Positions 22,319 to 34,120 of a DNA stretch of 64,000 nt are shown here, piece by piece. Numbering within the stretch: position 1 is the stretch's first letter; every line of letters begins with the position of its first letter. Under the pieces are notes generated by a model. That model did no database searches, was not told where the DNA came from, and saw only the letters and a program-made list of their open reading frames with translations. Source of the DNA: Aldrovandia affinis (taxonomy: Eukaryota; Chordata; Actinopteri; Notacanthiformes; Halosauridae); contig JAINUG010000072.1 in assembly GCA_029706075.1 (NCBI GenBank), forward strand, positions 4,434,799 to 4,498,798, written 5' to 3'. The translations under genes were made by a program, and so were the position numbers.

Positions 22319-22839
22319 GCAGGTAAACACCAAACTAAAGGAAACACCAACATAAAGTGTCTTAATAGGACTTTGGGCCAGCACAAGCCACCAGAACAGT
22401 TTCAATGTGCCTTGGTATTGGTTCTGCAATCTATTAGAGGGATGCAACACCATTCTTCCATGAATCATTCTATCATTTGGTGAAAAAACTGTCTCAGGCA
22501 CCACTCCAGAATCTCCCATACGTGTTTAATTGGGTTGAGATCTGGTGACAGTGACTATGACCAGGGCTTATTATGGTTTACATTGTTCTTATGCTCATCA
22601 AGCCATTCAGTGGTCACTTGTGCCCTGTGGATGGGGGTATTGTCATCCTGGAAGAGACCACTCCCATCAGGATAGAAATGCTTCACACACAGGATGAAGG
22701 TGATCACTCAGAATGGCTTTGTATTTATTGGCATTTACCTAGTCCTCTAAGGGACTGAAAATGCACCCCACACCATAACAGAGTCGCCAATATCACAAAT
22801 TTACTTAAGTGTTTCCTTTATATTGGCAGTTACGTGTAT
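22319..22839 (-). mobile_element. Internally deleted Tc1-like element (CAGGTAACTGCC lineage)
   Basis: Its ends are CAGGTAAACACCAAACTAAAGG (start 22320) and CCTTTATATTGGCAGTTACG (right). On the minus strand it goes from the ITR and CACTTAAGTAAAT straight to GGCGACTCTGTTATGGTGTG. It then encodes relics of the catalytic half: an AILSDHLHP-like block, QDDNTPIH with the second Asp, SPDLNPI, and HIETVLVACAG-like C-terminal sequence in several frames. The N-terminal DNA-binding half is absent. It is 520 bp versus about 1.6 kb for complete members of such families. Confidence 0.85.
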
Positions 22840-24655
22840 ATCACTGTTACTGTAGAGGTTTGTGGTAAAAAGGGACATCTATATACCCACCCGCAGCAAA
22901 ACTGCTACAGTTTTACCAGCAACACATTTTCTGATGGAAATGAGAAAAAGAAGCCTAATTACTATTAATAATGTACACAAGTATTTTGGTAGTACCACAT
23001 ACCCACCTTTCATCTATGTCTTGTCACGTATTTGTCACATATCTGAATGATCCTAGCCATACCACGGCCCTTAATTCTTCCCCTAACCCCAAATCCAAGC
23101 TTAAACCAAATCCATAAACCCAACCATATCCCTTTTTTGTAATTCCACAAGTTATATAACAACGCATACATGCATAGAACTTACACGCTACTTGTTTGTG
23201 GTTGCATAGTACTTACATATTCGAGTACTGTGTAATTACTTTGGTATGTTGCCTACTAACGTAAATACTCCTCATTATACTGTGTTTCCATGTGCAATTC
23301 TCTGGAAAAATGAGGCGGATGCTGCCATGTCTTGTCAAATCACATTAAAAGAATCAACCATTCGAGAGTAGAACTACAATTTCAAAAAGACCCTGTACTG
23401 GCCTTGGGTAGCGTGTTGTGAAATTCTGTACTTAAAAAAATAAAAATTCACCGTTAGCAACGTGACGGGAGGAAAACAACAGAGAATAGCCATGTCGGGT
23501 CGATGTGACGACTTGCTAAGCGCTGTGGGAACGAGCGCATTCGTGGGTTCACTTGACATCGCCGCAAGCTTGTTACCTCTGCAGCGCAGTCCGGGTCAAA
23601 TATACGCCATTCTCCCAGGTTTTTCCATTTGATTTTATTGTGAGCGTACTGCTGCTATATGTGTGTTTGTTTTTGTTGGGGTCGAGGTCGGGTTCCCCCA
23701 CTCCTTGCAGTTACGACTCCCCCGTGATGAGCCAGCCGCCCAGAGTAATCAACCAGTCTGAGGCCAGGAGGAAAGGTGGAGGCCGTTTCAGATTCCCGCA
23801 GAGAAGCAGTCAGAATCATTTTATTTTTATTTACGTCACCTATGTCACAAAATAGAAGAAGAAGAAAAAAGAAAGTTATGCGCTAACTACGTTTAGGCAA
23901 ACTCCCACCCAGGCACCCAAGGTGCGCATGCGCTCCTGTTCCTTTCCGTTCCTGGATTGTTACCCAGAATTCCAGAGTGGAGGTATCAATACAGGTACTG
24001 TTTCTCCACCTTTGACCACCTCAGTAGGACATTGTCAACATTCTGAGTGCTCAAAACATTTGGCACAAGTTACACGTCTTCCATAACAGGATGTTGGCGA
24101 CTTATTTTCGTGTTTTTTTTCAGCTTTAACCTTTGAAGCAAACGGAAGCTTTTCCACTTCTTGTTTCTCTGTGTTTCTCTGCACAGCTGCGTGGGGTAAA
24201 CAAATAAATTACAAGAAGAGTATGTGCTTTGTAACCGGTTCACAATGAATTTAATGTGGATGGGATAACAATAGAGAATCGTGACAATCACACAATAACA
24301 AAGAATCAAGAATCAACATCCCTCAAAAACACAGAGAAATTAAATACTTTAATTATCTCTGCTCTGAAATGCACACCAAGACATGCAATTAGCATGGCTC
24401 TCTAATACAGTACTACTGTACCTCCGGACTGTAAACCCTATAATGGCCTGTTCTGGGGACCACTGCATGGAAAAGGGCAGCCATCTGGTAGTCTTTGTGT
24501 TTCTCATAGTACACAGCAGGCAATGCCGCCATAACCAATAATGCTAAAGAATAAAAAAACATAATTATAGCCTTTGCAGACTGCAGACATCTGAAAGCAA
24601 TGTATAACAAATGTGTTATTGTTATCTTATTTTTGCTAAATATTTTTTTTTATTA

Positions 24656-24659
<4 letters not shown>
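22840..24659. other. No gene recognised
   Basis: Single-copy-looking DNA. The stretch 23460-23800 is somewhat CpG-rich and ends in an A/G-rich tract (23851-23875). No gene is supported. Confidence 0.4.
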
Positions 24660-24731
<72 letters not shown>

Positions 24732-24732
24732 G
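24660..24732 (+). repeat. (TTA)24 microsatellite
   Basis: A perfect trinucleotide run. Confidence 0.95.
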
Positions 24733-24895
24733 GCGTTATAACTCAGCATGGCATTTTCCCCTGATATGGGTGCCTAGTTGACTTTTTTAAAGTACATTAA
24801 AAAGAGTGAACTAACAACTAGAATATAAAAACAGTAACATGAATGAATTAATATCAATTGAATGTAAATCAAAGGATCCAGTGTCATATTGTGTC

Positions 24896-25778
24896 CAGGG
24901 GCCTGTCTCACAAAGCAGGGTTAGTGGGTTAGCGAGCTAACTTCAGGTTTAACCCTGGGTGCTCGATCTCACAACTGTGGCTCACAGGTGCGAACTGATC
25001 CTGCTCTGGAGTAGGTTAAGTTCAGGCTAACGGATCAAATCCTATAAAAAGGCTGCCCCCTCACCAATCAGCTCTCTGGAAAATGACCTCACCAATCCTA
25101 GAGAATTGTGTCATGTGAATTTTTTATATCAGAGATACAGATTCTGTTGGTGATGCAATGGAGAGGCAATATTATATCTTTGCAAGCTTCTAGAGACGTA
25201 TGTCACAAATGGCAATTGTCGAAGCCATGCGATCACTGTGCAGCAAACTGTATGTATTGCCCTATGTTTTCTAGCCACCCGTACATATACGTATTCTGTT
25301 GGTGATGCAGAGAACCTGAGCAAACATACAGTTCATATAGTTATATATATATATATATAGTTATAAATTATGAATACAATTTACTGTTGCATATTAAGTG
25401 TGATGTCATAGGATTCCCGAGAGTGATTGGTGCAATATATTGCACACACATTCCCATCACCGCAGCCCTGGGTGAGCCACAGTCATGAGACCGAAACCCC
25501 AGGATTAAGCCCAAAGTTAGCTTGCTAACCCACCAATCCTGCTTCATGAAACAGTGCTCTGGATCTGTTCATGTTGCAGGTGATTGGCTGTGTTACAAAT
25601 GTCGCCCCTTGTGTGCACACACTCAAAGCTCAATCGGAAAAACCAGGGTTGACAGAGCGAGTTGATAACCACCATTATGAGACAGGTTAGCCGTAATTGC
25701 CTTTGTTAAGCTTTGTGTAGCCAGCTAACGCAAAGATACCCTGACTATGTTGAACTTCCTTCGTGAGATAGGCCCCTG
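24896..25778. mobile_element. Fold-back DNA transposon relic, superfamily unknown
   Basis: The outer ends are CAGGGGCCTGTCTCACAAAG and, inverted, CTTCGTGAGATAGGCCCCTG. A third, internal copy of the terminus lies in inverted orientation at about 25450-25560 (GTTAGCTTGCTAACCCACCA then ATCCTGCTTCATGAAACAGT) and matches the left end over about 100 bp. ATTCTGTTGGTGATGCA also occurs twice, near 25140 and 25298. No coding capacity is seen and no convincing target-site duplication is visible. The left half could be one complete 0.67-kb element and the right part a piece of another. Confidence 0.65.
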
Positions 25779-26087
25779 CTCTTATGAATCAAAAATAAGT
25801 ATTAAAAAAATCACAAGCCAAAATCGGGTCAGGAAGTTCAAAGAAGCACAGTACAGATTCAGAACTGTTCTGTGCAATGTGGTTTATAGAGTATTGAGCA
25901 GCAGGAGCTTGACCTGCCGAGGGCAAGGAGCCAGTGGAGGGAGGAGAGAAAGAACCTGTTAACACTGACCCATAGCTCTACGAGGACAACAGCCGAACCA
26001 GGAGGGTCACAATGCCCAGTACATGGGTATAGCAGGCAACTAAGACCTGGATGCAATCAGAATTTGCTCATAACCTTGACTAAACCT
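25779..26087. other. No gene recognised
   Basis: Short single-copy-looking stretch with no identified feature. Confidence 0.45.
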
Positions 26088-26277
26088 AAAGAATTCCAGC
26101 TATACTTGAAGTAGAATGGAAGAAAGTAATCGTTTATTATTTAAAACCAACGTGTTTTGGCATAGAGCCTTCTGGAGGATGAAACCCTGACTAAGGCTAT
26201 ATGCAGAAACACGTTGATTTTATATAATAAACTATTGCTTTCTTCCATTCTACTTCAAGTGTAGCTGGAATTCTTTA
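26088..26277. mobile_element. Penelope-like inverted terminal repeats (hairpin)
   Basis: A 190-bp near-palindrome with arms of about 88 bp that agree at roughly nine positions in ten: AAAGAATTCCAGCTATACTT on the left, with AAGTGTAGCTGGAATTCTTT as its inverted partner. The loop is about 10 bp. Each arm, read outward, carries a hammerhead-like core. The plus strand has CTGACTAAGGCTATATGCAG then AAACACGTTG. The left arm on the minus strand has CCAGAAGGCTCTATGCCAAA then ACACGTTGG. Together they suggest an ancestral CTGAAGA / AGGC..GCC / GAAAC core, as in Penelope-like elements. No reverse transcriptase is present. Confidence 0.6.
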
Positions 26278-26387
26278 TCTTTATTGTTGCTTTTTCCTGT
26301 TCCATGCACCTTGATAATTATGCGAAATAGCACCAGAGCACTCCATTGTTTTTCTGCTTACAACTTTGATTTACACATAAATTCAAC

Positions 26388-26526
26388 TCTTTTGTCTTCA
26401 CAAATTCAGTTTGGCGAGTTCATTCTGGTGATTGCAAACTTGCCAAATTTTATGAAGACACAATAAGGAACAGATGCGCACATTCTTATATCACAGATAA
26501 GGACGAATGTTGATTGAATGCAGGCC
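26388..26526. mobile_element. Palindromic MITE, right part
   Basis: CAGTTTGGCGAGTTCATTCT, then AACTTGCCAAATTTTATGAAG and the end GATAAGGACGAATGTTGATT/GAATGCAGGCC match the copies at 31970, 32815 and 47280. The left terminus is not recognisable. Confidence 0.65.
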
Positions 26527-28563
26527 TATGAGCAGAAAAGGGAAAATATCACTCTAATGCCATAAAAATGATTAGCAAAATCCAATCCGAAATGTGAATG
26601 CTACTTCAAATGTGAACTTCTTCTACTTCTAAATTCACTTTTTTTCATAATTTCATAATTTCCAGGCAGTCTCACAAGTGGGTTGTCTATTCTTAGCTCT
26701 GATTTAGTGGTGCATATGTCTTCACTAAAGAACACTTGTGGGAGGCAGGCTCGTACTGTTAAAATCTACAGACTAAGTCCATACGTTGGAGAACTCATCG
26801 TTTCCCTGAAATGGACGGTGAAGGGGAGGGATTAACTTTAAGTGTGTTGTCAAGGACACTCACCTCGCAAAGCTCTGTGTTCTGCGCCCGCCCGTCCTTT
26901 TCCACTCAAATGTTCACCGCACGGCTACGTAATCCGTGTTGTTATGGGTTACCTGTGAAAATATTGCACGGGCTTCATGGAAAAGTCATTTCCGCACATG
27001 AAACGGTCTCCGGGCCACCAAGTGGCAACGCGTTAATATGCCCAAGCGCCATACTCCCCCGGTGACGAGAACCCACACACAGCGACACACAGCATTTTAT
27101 ACGATATCAGTTATTAATGTTATTCAAATCTAAGGAAGGGATTGTGGACTTTATTTATTTCACTTTTTGCTCTTACTTCTCGATTCCACGGCCTGCTGGA
27201 ACAGGCCCATCTCGATTGTTGCCGCTTTTCGAATGTTCCCACTTTGTTTCTCCGGCGAAGAATTTCCATTATTTCAGCTGTAATATCCATACCAGCTCCG
27301 AACAATTATTAACGGGATTATTAATAACATTTGTGACATAGCTGATTGTTTCTCCAGTTTTCGTTTCCCCTGAGTGGAACAGCGTCGTGTGACTGCGCTG
27401 GGGCTGATGTTCCCGGGCCAGGTTCATGCCATGCCTGCTCTCATTAGTTTGGGAGGTAGAGAGGGCTGGAATAGTTATCCTCAAAGAATAAAAAGTCAAG
27501 CATGAAACCCCAATTGGCTGAAGGGTCGGTGTTCCCTGTATCTCAAGACTCATTATTTTTATGGAAGCTTATCCCCAACGTTTGATAAATGCGAGCAACG
27601 TTGATGCCACTGCCAAGGAAATGTAAGCACTTGATGTCATATTTTTGTCAGTGTGTTTAACAAAAATAATTTTAAAAAGGCGCAGCCCTTGTTACTTGCC
27701 ATCATTGAGTCATGGTAGATCATAACGGCTCACATGATAATGGCGTGAGAAGGCACCTCCTGCTACACTGTAGTAACACACAGTTCGACTGAAGTACTCT
27801 TTGCCTTTCAGCTCAGGTGTAAATCTTCCAGTGTGTATTTCAACGCACTTCGCTTTTTAACCTGTCTGTTTGAATACGTTTCACACTGGCCTGCTTTTAA
27901 TTTCCTCTGCCTATTATATGCGCAATGTTATTTTCCATTTCTATAGTCAGGTTTATTACCCTATTCACACTCACTGTGTGAGTAATGAACAATCCACTGT
28001 GACACATAAGAAAAGGGTAGGTGTGAAAGCAAAATTAATTTACTTATGGCTCGTTCAGATCTCTTGAGGTTCCTTTCACAACGTCTGGCGTTCAGTAGGT
28101 GGTCCCTATCGACCTTGCAAGGTCGTTAACCATTCTTACAACTCAGCTGACTTGAGCGTCTGTTTTTTTTTTTTTTTTTTGCTTATTCAAACTTTGTTTT
28201 CCAGCTAACCTGATTTATACAGACACACATTGTCCTCAAAGGTAAAGAAAGACTTGCTTCATTTCCTTGTGTTAAAGTGGCCTCTCAGTTGGATTGATGC
28301 ATGTCCAAGTCCAAGCCGTCTCATGTCAGAATCAATGAGAAAGTAGCTCATTGTTGCAGTGGCTTAATAGACTGAAGGTAGGTGGCTTCACCTGTCACAA
28401 CTGTGGTTACTGTTTTTTTTTTTGTTGCTACATTAAGCTCCCCTGTGGTCCGGAGGAGTCATTATTTTACCATCAAATGCAATAAAAAAAGAAAACACAA
28501 ACTCCTTCAGGCCCTTCACTTGCTTCTAGAGAGAGGATTGTCCCTGCCGCTTAACCTTTCCTT
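26527..28563. other. No gene recognised
   Basis: Mixed single-copy-looking sequence with an 18-T run at 28163-28180 and a perfect 16-bp palindrome CGACCTTGCAAGGTCG near 28110. The 26800-27070 part is richer in CpG. No gene is supported. Confidence 0.4.
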
Positions 28564-29343
28564 TTACAACCACACGTAAACATTGTTTTCATTGATTTTT
28601 GACCTCAGAAGTGTTCTAGTCCTTAACAGTCTGACCTTCTGAGACCTCGCTGTTTTAGTTTCTGCTGGCCGATGCAGCAGGAGGTACGTGAGACAGGGGG
28701 GGAACGAAACCGGAGGAGGCCGAGCGGACTTCCCAGAATCCCTTAGGGAGAGATAGTGCTGCTTTCTGAGCCACAGCAGAGTGGAACGGGGGAGGAGTGG
28801 GAGAAAGAGAGAGCTCCCGTTCACTCTCACCACAGCTACCATTGGTGTTCTGGTATGAGACAGCACACACACACTGTCCAAGCACCCGGGAGAACCCATA
28901 GCAGAACAGGAACATACCCACTGATTAACGGTCGGCTGGATGACCAATGCGACCCCCGTCTCAATGTAACAGAGCTGGAACCACACTCGCTGATTAACAG
29001 GGTCTGATAAAAGGGATCCGTCTAGACGGTGGGATCCTGTGCAAAGAAGCTGGCCATACACCCACTCCTCCGCACCCGCCCCCGTTATTTGTGGATTGCA
29101 AAGGTCAGGTGACAAGTGTGGCCTCAACGCTGTTGAAATCAGACCCGACATAATCCAGACGCCACCATTACAAACCCAGGAGCACCACTCATAGCACTGG
29201 ATAGGATGGGATAGGGAAGAGCTGGTCTCATTGCCAGTGGGGCCGGACTGTGGAACTGAGGCATGAGCTAATGGAGGAGACCGTGGTAGTGGAGCTTTTC
29301 CGTGTGAACTGAGCTGCTGCTCAAAGCGCTTATCATTTTCCAC
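28564..29343 (-). other. Long unassigned open reading frame (259 codons)
   Basis: Apart from the LINE frame this is the longest uninterrupted frame in the window. It begins at an ATG and its product (MENDKRFEQQLSSHGKAPLP...) has no domain I recognise. It is moderately rich in Ser, Leu and Cys, with hydrophobic stretches but no clear signal peptide or repeat. The GC content here is above the local average, which lengthens chance frames. No splice pattern, polyadenylation signal or homologous family supports it, so I do not call it a gene. Confidence 0.15.
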
Positions 29344-31969
29344 ATCTTTACTAATCTGTCAGACTGTCTAGAGGTCTTGTGTTTCTAACATTGCATAAGG
29401 GTGCAGTGCAAAACCCAAAAAAAGACAATGAAAAATGGACTATTCATTGGGGAGATGGGATTTTAACTGATAAAATACAGCACTGGACCACATCAACTCT
29501 CTTTAAATTTCATCTGTGTAAAATAAAACTGAAAATGCTTTTAGTGATTGAGCCTTTGATATAGTTCCACTGAAGACCATCCCGATTCTCAATCCAGTGT
29601 GTAGCAAGGAAAATTAGGATATTTCACTTTTATGAGTAAGGTTTTAAGAAACGGGGACTACACACATAAATATAATAAATATAACGTGCAGTGCGGTTCG
29701 CCGGTTAGGCTCAATGTAAATGCATACCATACTCATTCTTGATTTGTACCACATTGCTGGGCCAGAGACAGTAACGTATGTGGCAGATGGAATCTCTCTC
29801 TATTTTGTATAATCTTATGTATACAGATCCTGTGTCTCTTACTTTAGACTGTTGTTAAAGCCTATTAAGTAGGAGAGACAATTTGTTTGCTTGGATTCCT
29901 GGGGGTATGGTCTTCATTTCCATGTAGAAGGTAATATTCCATCCCCCCAGCCTGGCGATTGGGATAAAAGAAAGAAAAAGAGGAAGAAGAAGAAAAAAAA
30001 AGGATACACATATAGAAAACTTTGAAATGCACTGAAAAATCTTCAGAAGTCGTTGGTGTAGATACAGATGGATTGACAAGGGCTCACTTTTCAGAAGGGA
30101 GCAATCCAATGCTTACATCTTCATGTGTCTGTTTAGATCACAAAAACCACAACATTTTGAATCATAACAGGAATGAGCCCAGGCCGTGCCGGATTTCAGT
30201 GTTCTCAAAGCCCGACGTGATGGACAGTGAGCAAGTTATTGCTGAGAAGAGGGAACAGTTTACGGAGTTCCTCAGGGGTCAGCCCTTAGCCCCCTTCCTT
30301 TCTCTTTATCCATAAACAATTTGGTACACTCAAAACTTTAATCTGGCAGCCCAGTGCCAAACACAAATATCTTTTTTGTCAACAGTCCGCACAGTTTTCA
30401 CAATTAAAATAAACCAAAGACAGATTTTGTAAATAGAAAGCGTTTTTTTTTTCTCTTTTCTTTTCTGATACAAACCGAGCTCAAGCTGACAAAATCAGCC
30501 CAGTGGTGATGTTTATTTATGAGCGAGAGGGAAAAAATCTGAACAAATGTTGCCTCTGCAGGCTTCTGGGGAGATTTCTACATTAAAGCTCCATTTTCTC
30601 TTATGTGAAAAAAATAAGTCCTTTCATCATCTCTTACTGGCATTTTTAGCGGGCAGATTTTTTCCCCCCACATTGTACAGCTAAAAGCCATTCTGTGAAA
30701 CTTCTGTTCTGCTTCTGTTCTACATTAGCACAGCTTTATCACAACATGAGCATGTCCTCCTCCAGGAAGCCACTTTATAGTAGAACAATTGCTCATTTAT
30801 TTTAACTGCTGTGTTTAATTAATTGAGCCTGGGTTCCCTGAAGTTCATTATGGATTTCTGTAGCATATATATCCCAAATGGGAAATGCAGACTGATCATT
30901 CATTACTCTCTTTTTAAGAACAGTCCTGTTTACTACTGAATGTGGTGTCTATATCTTTATGAGTCTTGAAGTTGTAATTTGAGGTCACTGGACAAAAGTC
31001 GCAATGCTAATGACTTGGATACATAACTAAGGGAATGTTCATAAGCGTTGACTGGCTGTGGGATTTTTTTTTCTTTTTTGCTGCTTGAAATCACAGTCTC
31101 CTGTGAAAAGTGTTCCTGTGGTCTTTTTCGCCAGAAAAACCTACTCTTGAATCAGGCATGATCGGTGTGCATCGCTGTGTTCTGTCCTTTCAGGTGGGTC
31201 ATACCTGTGGCGTAAGAGTTCAGGAGAGAGAGGAGAGGTGAGGCAAGGGGCGGGGGGGGAGGGGGAGTCATCAAACAATGCAGAACAATGTCCCGCAAAC
31301 AACATCCCATGTGGCTGTGTACAGAGGGCTGTTGCTACATCAGGTTCCAGAAAGGAATGCGATTGTTTGGGATGCGGGCTCAAGCAGCCAACTCTCCATT
31401 ATATTCAAAAACATACCCGCCCCCGCCTCCTGTACCCCCAGCCCTGCTGCCTCGCCTTCATATTGAACAAGGTGCAGAGAGGCTTCACCTTCTTCTTGAT
31501 TACAGAGGTGATCCAGAGGAAAGGGGAATTTCCACTGAAAGGTTAGTCCAGGCCACCCAAACCCTCGGCTGGAGAGGGACAGCTTTATTGGGAGTGTTTA
31601 TAAGTGAGGGAGACGCAAACCAAGTAAGGAAATTTCCACAAACACACTTGAAAAAGACAAATACGGGGGGCGAAATCCTAGCTGGACATAATTCTGCCCC
31701 TCTGATGAAATGCTTCTGTCTAAAAAAAACTTTGCTGTGAGCTGCCATCTGATCTTAGGGAGAGAGAGAGAGAGGGAGAGAGCTGTGTTTTAATCGTTTT
31801 CAAACCTGTTTCATATTCCACAGAGGCAGGTTCTGACAAAGCGGGATATCAACAGCAGATGTCATGGGTGTGAATTGACCATGGTTCAAGAACGTGGGGG
31901 ACCTCGCCAACGTAACAGGGAACGTGTTTCTGCCGTCCTCATCAGTTAGATCACCATCACAGGCCTAGA
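29344..31969. other. No gene recognised
   Basis: Single-copy-looking DNA. The 30470-30880 part has the even, motif-rich texture of conserved non-coding DNA (TTTAATTAATTGAGC near 30817), unproven. A G-rich run lies near 31240-31268 and GA repeats at 31758-31780. Confidence 0.4.
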
Positions 31970-32165
31970 GGCTTACATTCAGTCAACATTTGTCCTCAAC
32001 ACTAGCTTATGAATAAAGGCACAATGTGTTACCTTTTTTTGACCTTTTTCATGACACAGTTTGGAAAGTTAGATTTGGTGATTTATGAACACGCCAAACT
32101 GTGTTTGTGAAGAAAAAGACACTTAGCTGTGTGTCAAAGTTAAGGACAAATGGATACGATGAGGC
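31970..32165. mobile_element. Palindromic MITE, complete but diverged copy
   Basis: It begins GGCTTACATTCAGTCAACAT then TTGTCCTCAAC and ends GTCAAAGTTAAGGACAAATG then GATACGATGAGGC, inverted relative to each other. The central AGTTTGGAAAGTT and CGCCAAACTGTGTTTGTGAAG match the copy at 47280. Confidence 0.7.
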
Positions 32166-32257
32166 AACATAGGCTGAATGGTCTGATCTTATCATATGTA
32201 CTAATGTTCTTAAGTACCGTTCTTATGAGGTGGCATCTATACTGCATATATCTAGAT

Positions 32258-32642
32258 ACAGGTACCTTCCAAAATAAAGGAAATATGGGAACATCTTGAG
32301 GAAACAATGTTTGCATAATAGGAACCAGTAAGTTAGGTGGCTCTGTTTTGGTGTGGGGTGCATTTTCCTGGCATGGCTTAGGTCCAACTAACACCTTAGA
32401 GGGCAAGGTAAACGGCAATAAATACAAAGCCATTCTGAGTGATCACTTTCATAATAAGGTGAAGTATTTCTATCCTGATGGGAGTGTTCTCTTCCAGGAT
32501 GACAATGCCCTCATCCACAGGGCATGAGTGGTCACTGAATGGTTTGACAAGCATGAAAATGATGGAAACCATATGCCATGGCTGTCTCAGTCACCAGATC
32601 TCAACCCAGTTGTACACTTCCTTTATTTTGGCAGTTACCTGT
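32258..32642 (+). mobile_element. Internally deleted Tc1-like element (CAGGTAACTGCC lineage)
   Basis: Left ITR CAGGTACCTTCCAAAATAAAGG (from 32259), right ITR CCTTTATTTTGGCAGTTACC, ending TGTA. Inside it keeps only GGCTCTGTTTTGGTGTGGGG through the second catalytic Asp (GATGACAATGCCC) and up to SPDLNP, then jumps to the right ITR, so the Glu region and C-terminus are deleted. A 50-bp stretch between left ITR and the VWG region differs from the copies at 22319 and 56351. Confidence 0.85.
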
Positions 32643-32814
32643 ATGTATACATCTGAGTGTTAAGCATGTCTCAGAGAGAACTTGTACCACTGCACTGGTG
32701 GTTAGCCTCTCTCATTCTGCCAAAGGTATGACATCACTGTAACCCCCTAGTACCTATGGTTACTAAGGATCCAGGTACTCACCAGCATTGCATTGTCATT
32801 TCCCAATTTAGGAA

Positions 32815-33020
32815 GGATTAATTTTGCAGTCAAACTGCAATATTTCTTTAAGTTCATTTATTTTTTCTTCACTATTAAATGCAAGGATTCCTTCACAGAT
32901 GAGCTTAGCAAGTTCAGCAATCACAGAAAATGAATACAAAGAAAATTGGTTCGAGTTTGCATAGAAAAAAAGTAACACTGTGAGTCAAAATTGAGGAAAA
33001 TTGTTGATAAAATCCAGGCC
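32815..33020. mobile_element. Palindromic MITE, degraded copy
   Basis: ATTAAATGCAAGGATTCCTT then GCTTAGCAAGTTCAGCAATC parallels the 47280 copy. The right terminus GAGGAAAATTGTTGATAAAA then TCCAGGCC is clear. The left terminus is lost. Confidence 0.5.
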
Positions 33021-33239
33021 TTTTTCTTACATAGTCCCTCACCATAAAAAAAAAAAAAACGCACAGCATTTTGTGACTTGGGGTAATAAAATGGCCACAC
33101 TGGTGGAGGAACCAAATAAACGGATGAATAATCATTAATATGGCTTCTTTCCACTCATAGCACACTGAACCGAAGTTCAAAGCTTTAAAAAGCGGACACC
33201 CGACATGAAAAATGAATCAGTCAGATAATATTGTCTTTA

Positions 33240-33760
33240 TAAGGCTGCTCTCTCCCTCCACCGAGGTCGACCCGCACGGCGTCTCGAGGCGGTTATGAAA
33301 GCCTCCGGACCCTTCCATGGCCCTCGGCCCGAAAGACTGCCTCTCGGCGGTGCATCTCCCAAGCTGCGCTCGCAGCGGTGTTGGCTTGTTTATTTTGTTT
33401 GCTCTATTATTATCTTTCGGAGAGTACGTTTAAAGTAATTTAATTTACAAAGCTTCCACGGCTTTTGCGAGAGAGAGCGGGGAGGGGGGGAGCGTGGCGG
33501 TGGGCCAGGACGGCAGTGCTCTCATTTGTGATCGGCTGCCAAGCACAGCAGTGCGGAGGAAGCTTCGGCGCAATCAGCAGAAAGCGATGTCTTCCCTCCA
33601 GCCGCGCCGTGTCACCGCTCTGCGCGCAGTCCCCGCTATCTTCTGCTGTTATGATGAGGGCCGCAGGCTGGGGGGCCCCGGGTCACTGCCGGGCCGGGCC
33701 CGGGGGGGGGGTTATCGAGGGGGAGAGGAGGTGAGCACAGCTGTGTGGCGGGGGCCGCGG
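33240..33760. promoter_or_regulatory. CpG-rich tract, possible CpG island
   Basis: CpG dinucleotides are dense compared with the rest of the window (for example GAGGTCGACCCGCACGGCGT and GGGCCGGGCCCGG), with G runs at 33670-33718 that could form G-quadruplexes. No TATA, start codon context or exon is evident. In vertebrates such tracts often mark promoters or developmental enhancers. Next to a gene-poor region this could be an unannotated transcript start, but that is inference. Confidence 0.35.
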
Positions 33761-33764
33761 TCGG

Positions 33765-34120
33765 CGAGTGCGTGCGCGTGTGAGTGTGTAAGTGTGTGTG
33801 TGAGGGAATGAGTGAGTGTGCAAGTGTGTGAGAGAGAGAGTGCCTGTGTGAGAAGGAGTGCGTGAGTAAGACAATGAGTGAGCGTGTGAGAGGGAGTACG
33901 GTGTGTGAGAGTGAGCGCGTGCGTGTGTGAGAGAGAAAGTGAGTGTGTGAGAGAGGGAGTGTGGGTGAGAAAGAGTGAGAGTATATATGTGTGTGTCTGT
34001 CTGAAAGAGTGTGTTGGTTTGAAAATGTATGCATGCGAGTGTGTGAGTATGTGTGAGAGAGAATGAGTGTGTGGGTGCATGTATGCATGTGTGTGTGTGT
34101 GTGTGTGAGAGAGAGAAAGA
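33765..34120 (+). repeat. Purine/TG-rich degenerate minisatellite
   Basis: Irregular repeats of GTGTGTGAG, GAGAGAGAGTG and TGAGTG without a fixed period, ending in (TG)n and GAGAGAGAAAG. Long frames here on the minus strand (Ser-His-Thr-Leu repeats) are artefacts. Confidence 0.85.

Noticed and set aside
31238-31748. Overlapping frames of 100-150 codons on both strands
   Set aside because: Several frames are open at once in a GC-richer patch, which indicates stop-poor sequence rather than a gene.
33636-34088. Ser-His-Thr-rich frames of up to 150 codons on the minus strand
   Set aside because: They come from the degenerate TG/GA minisatellite.
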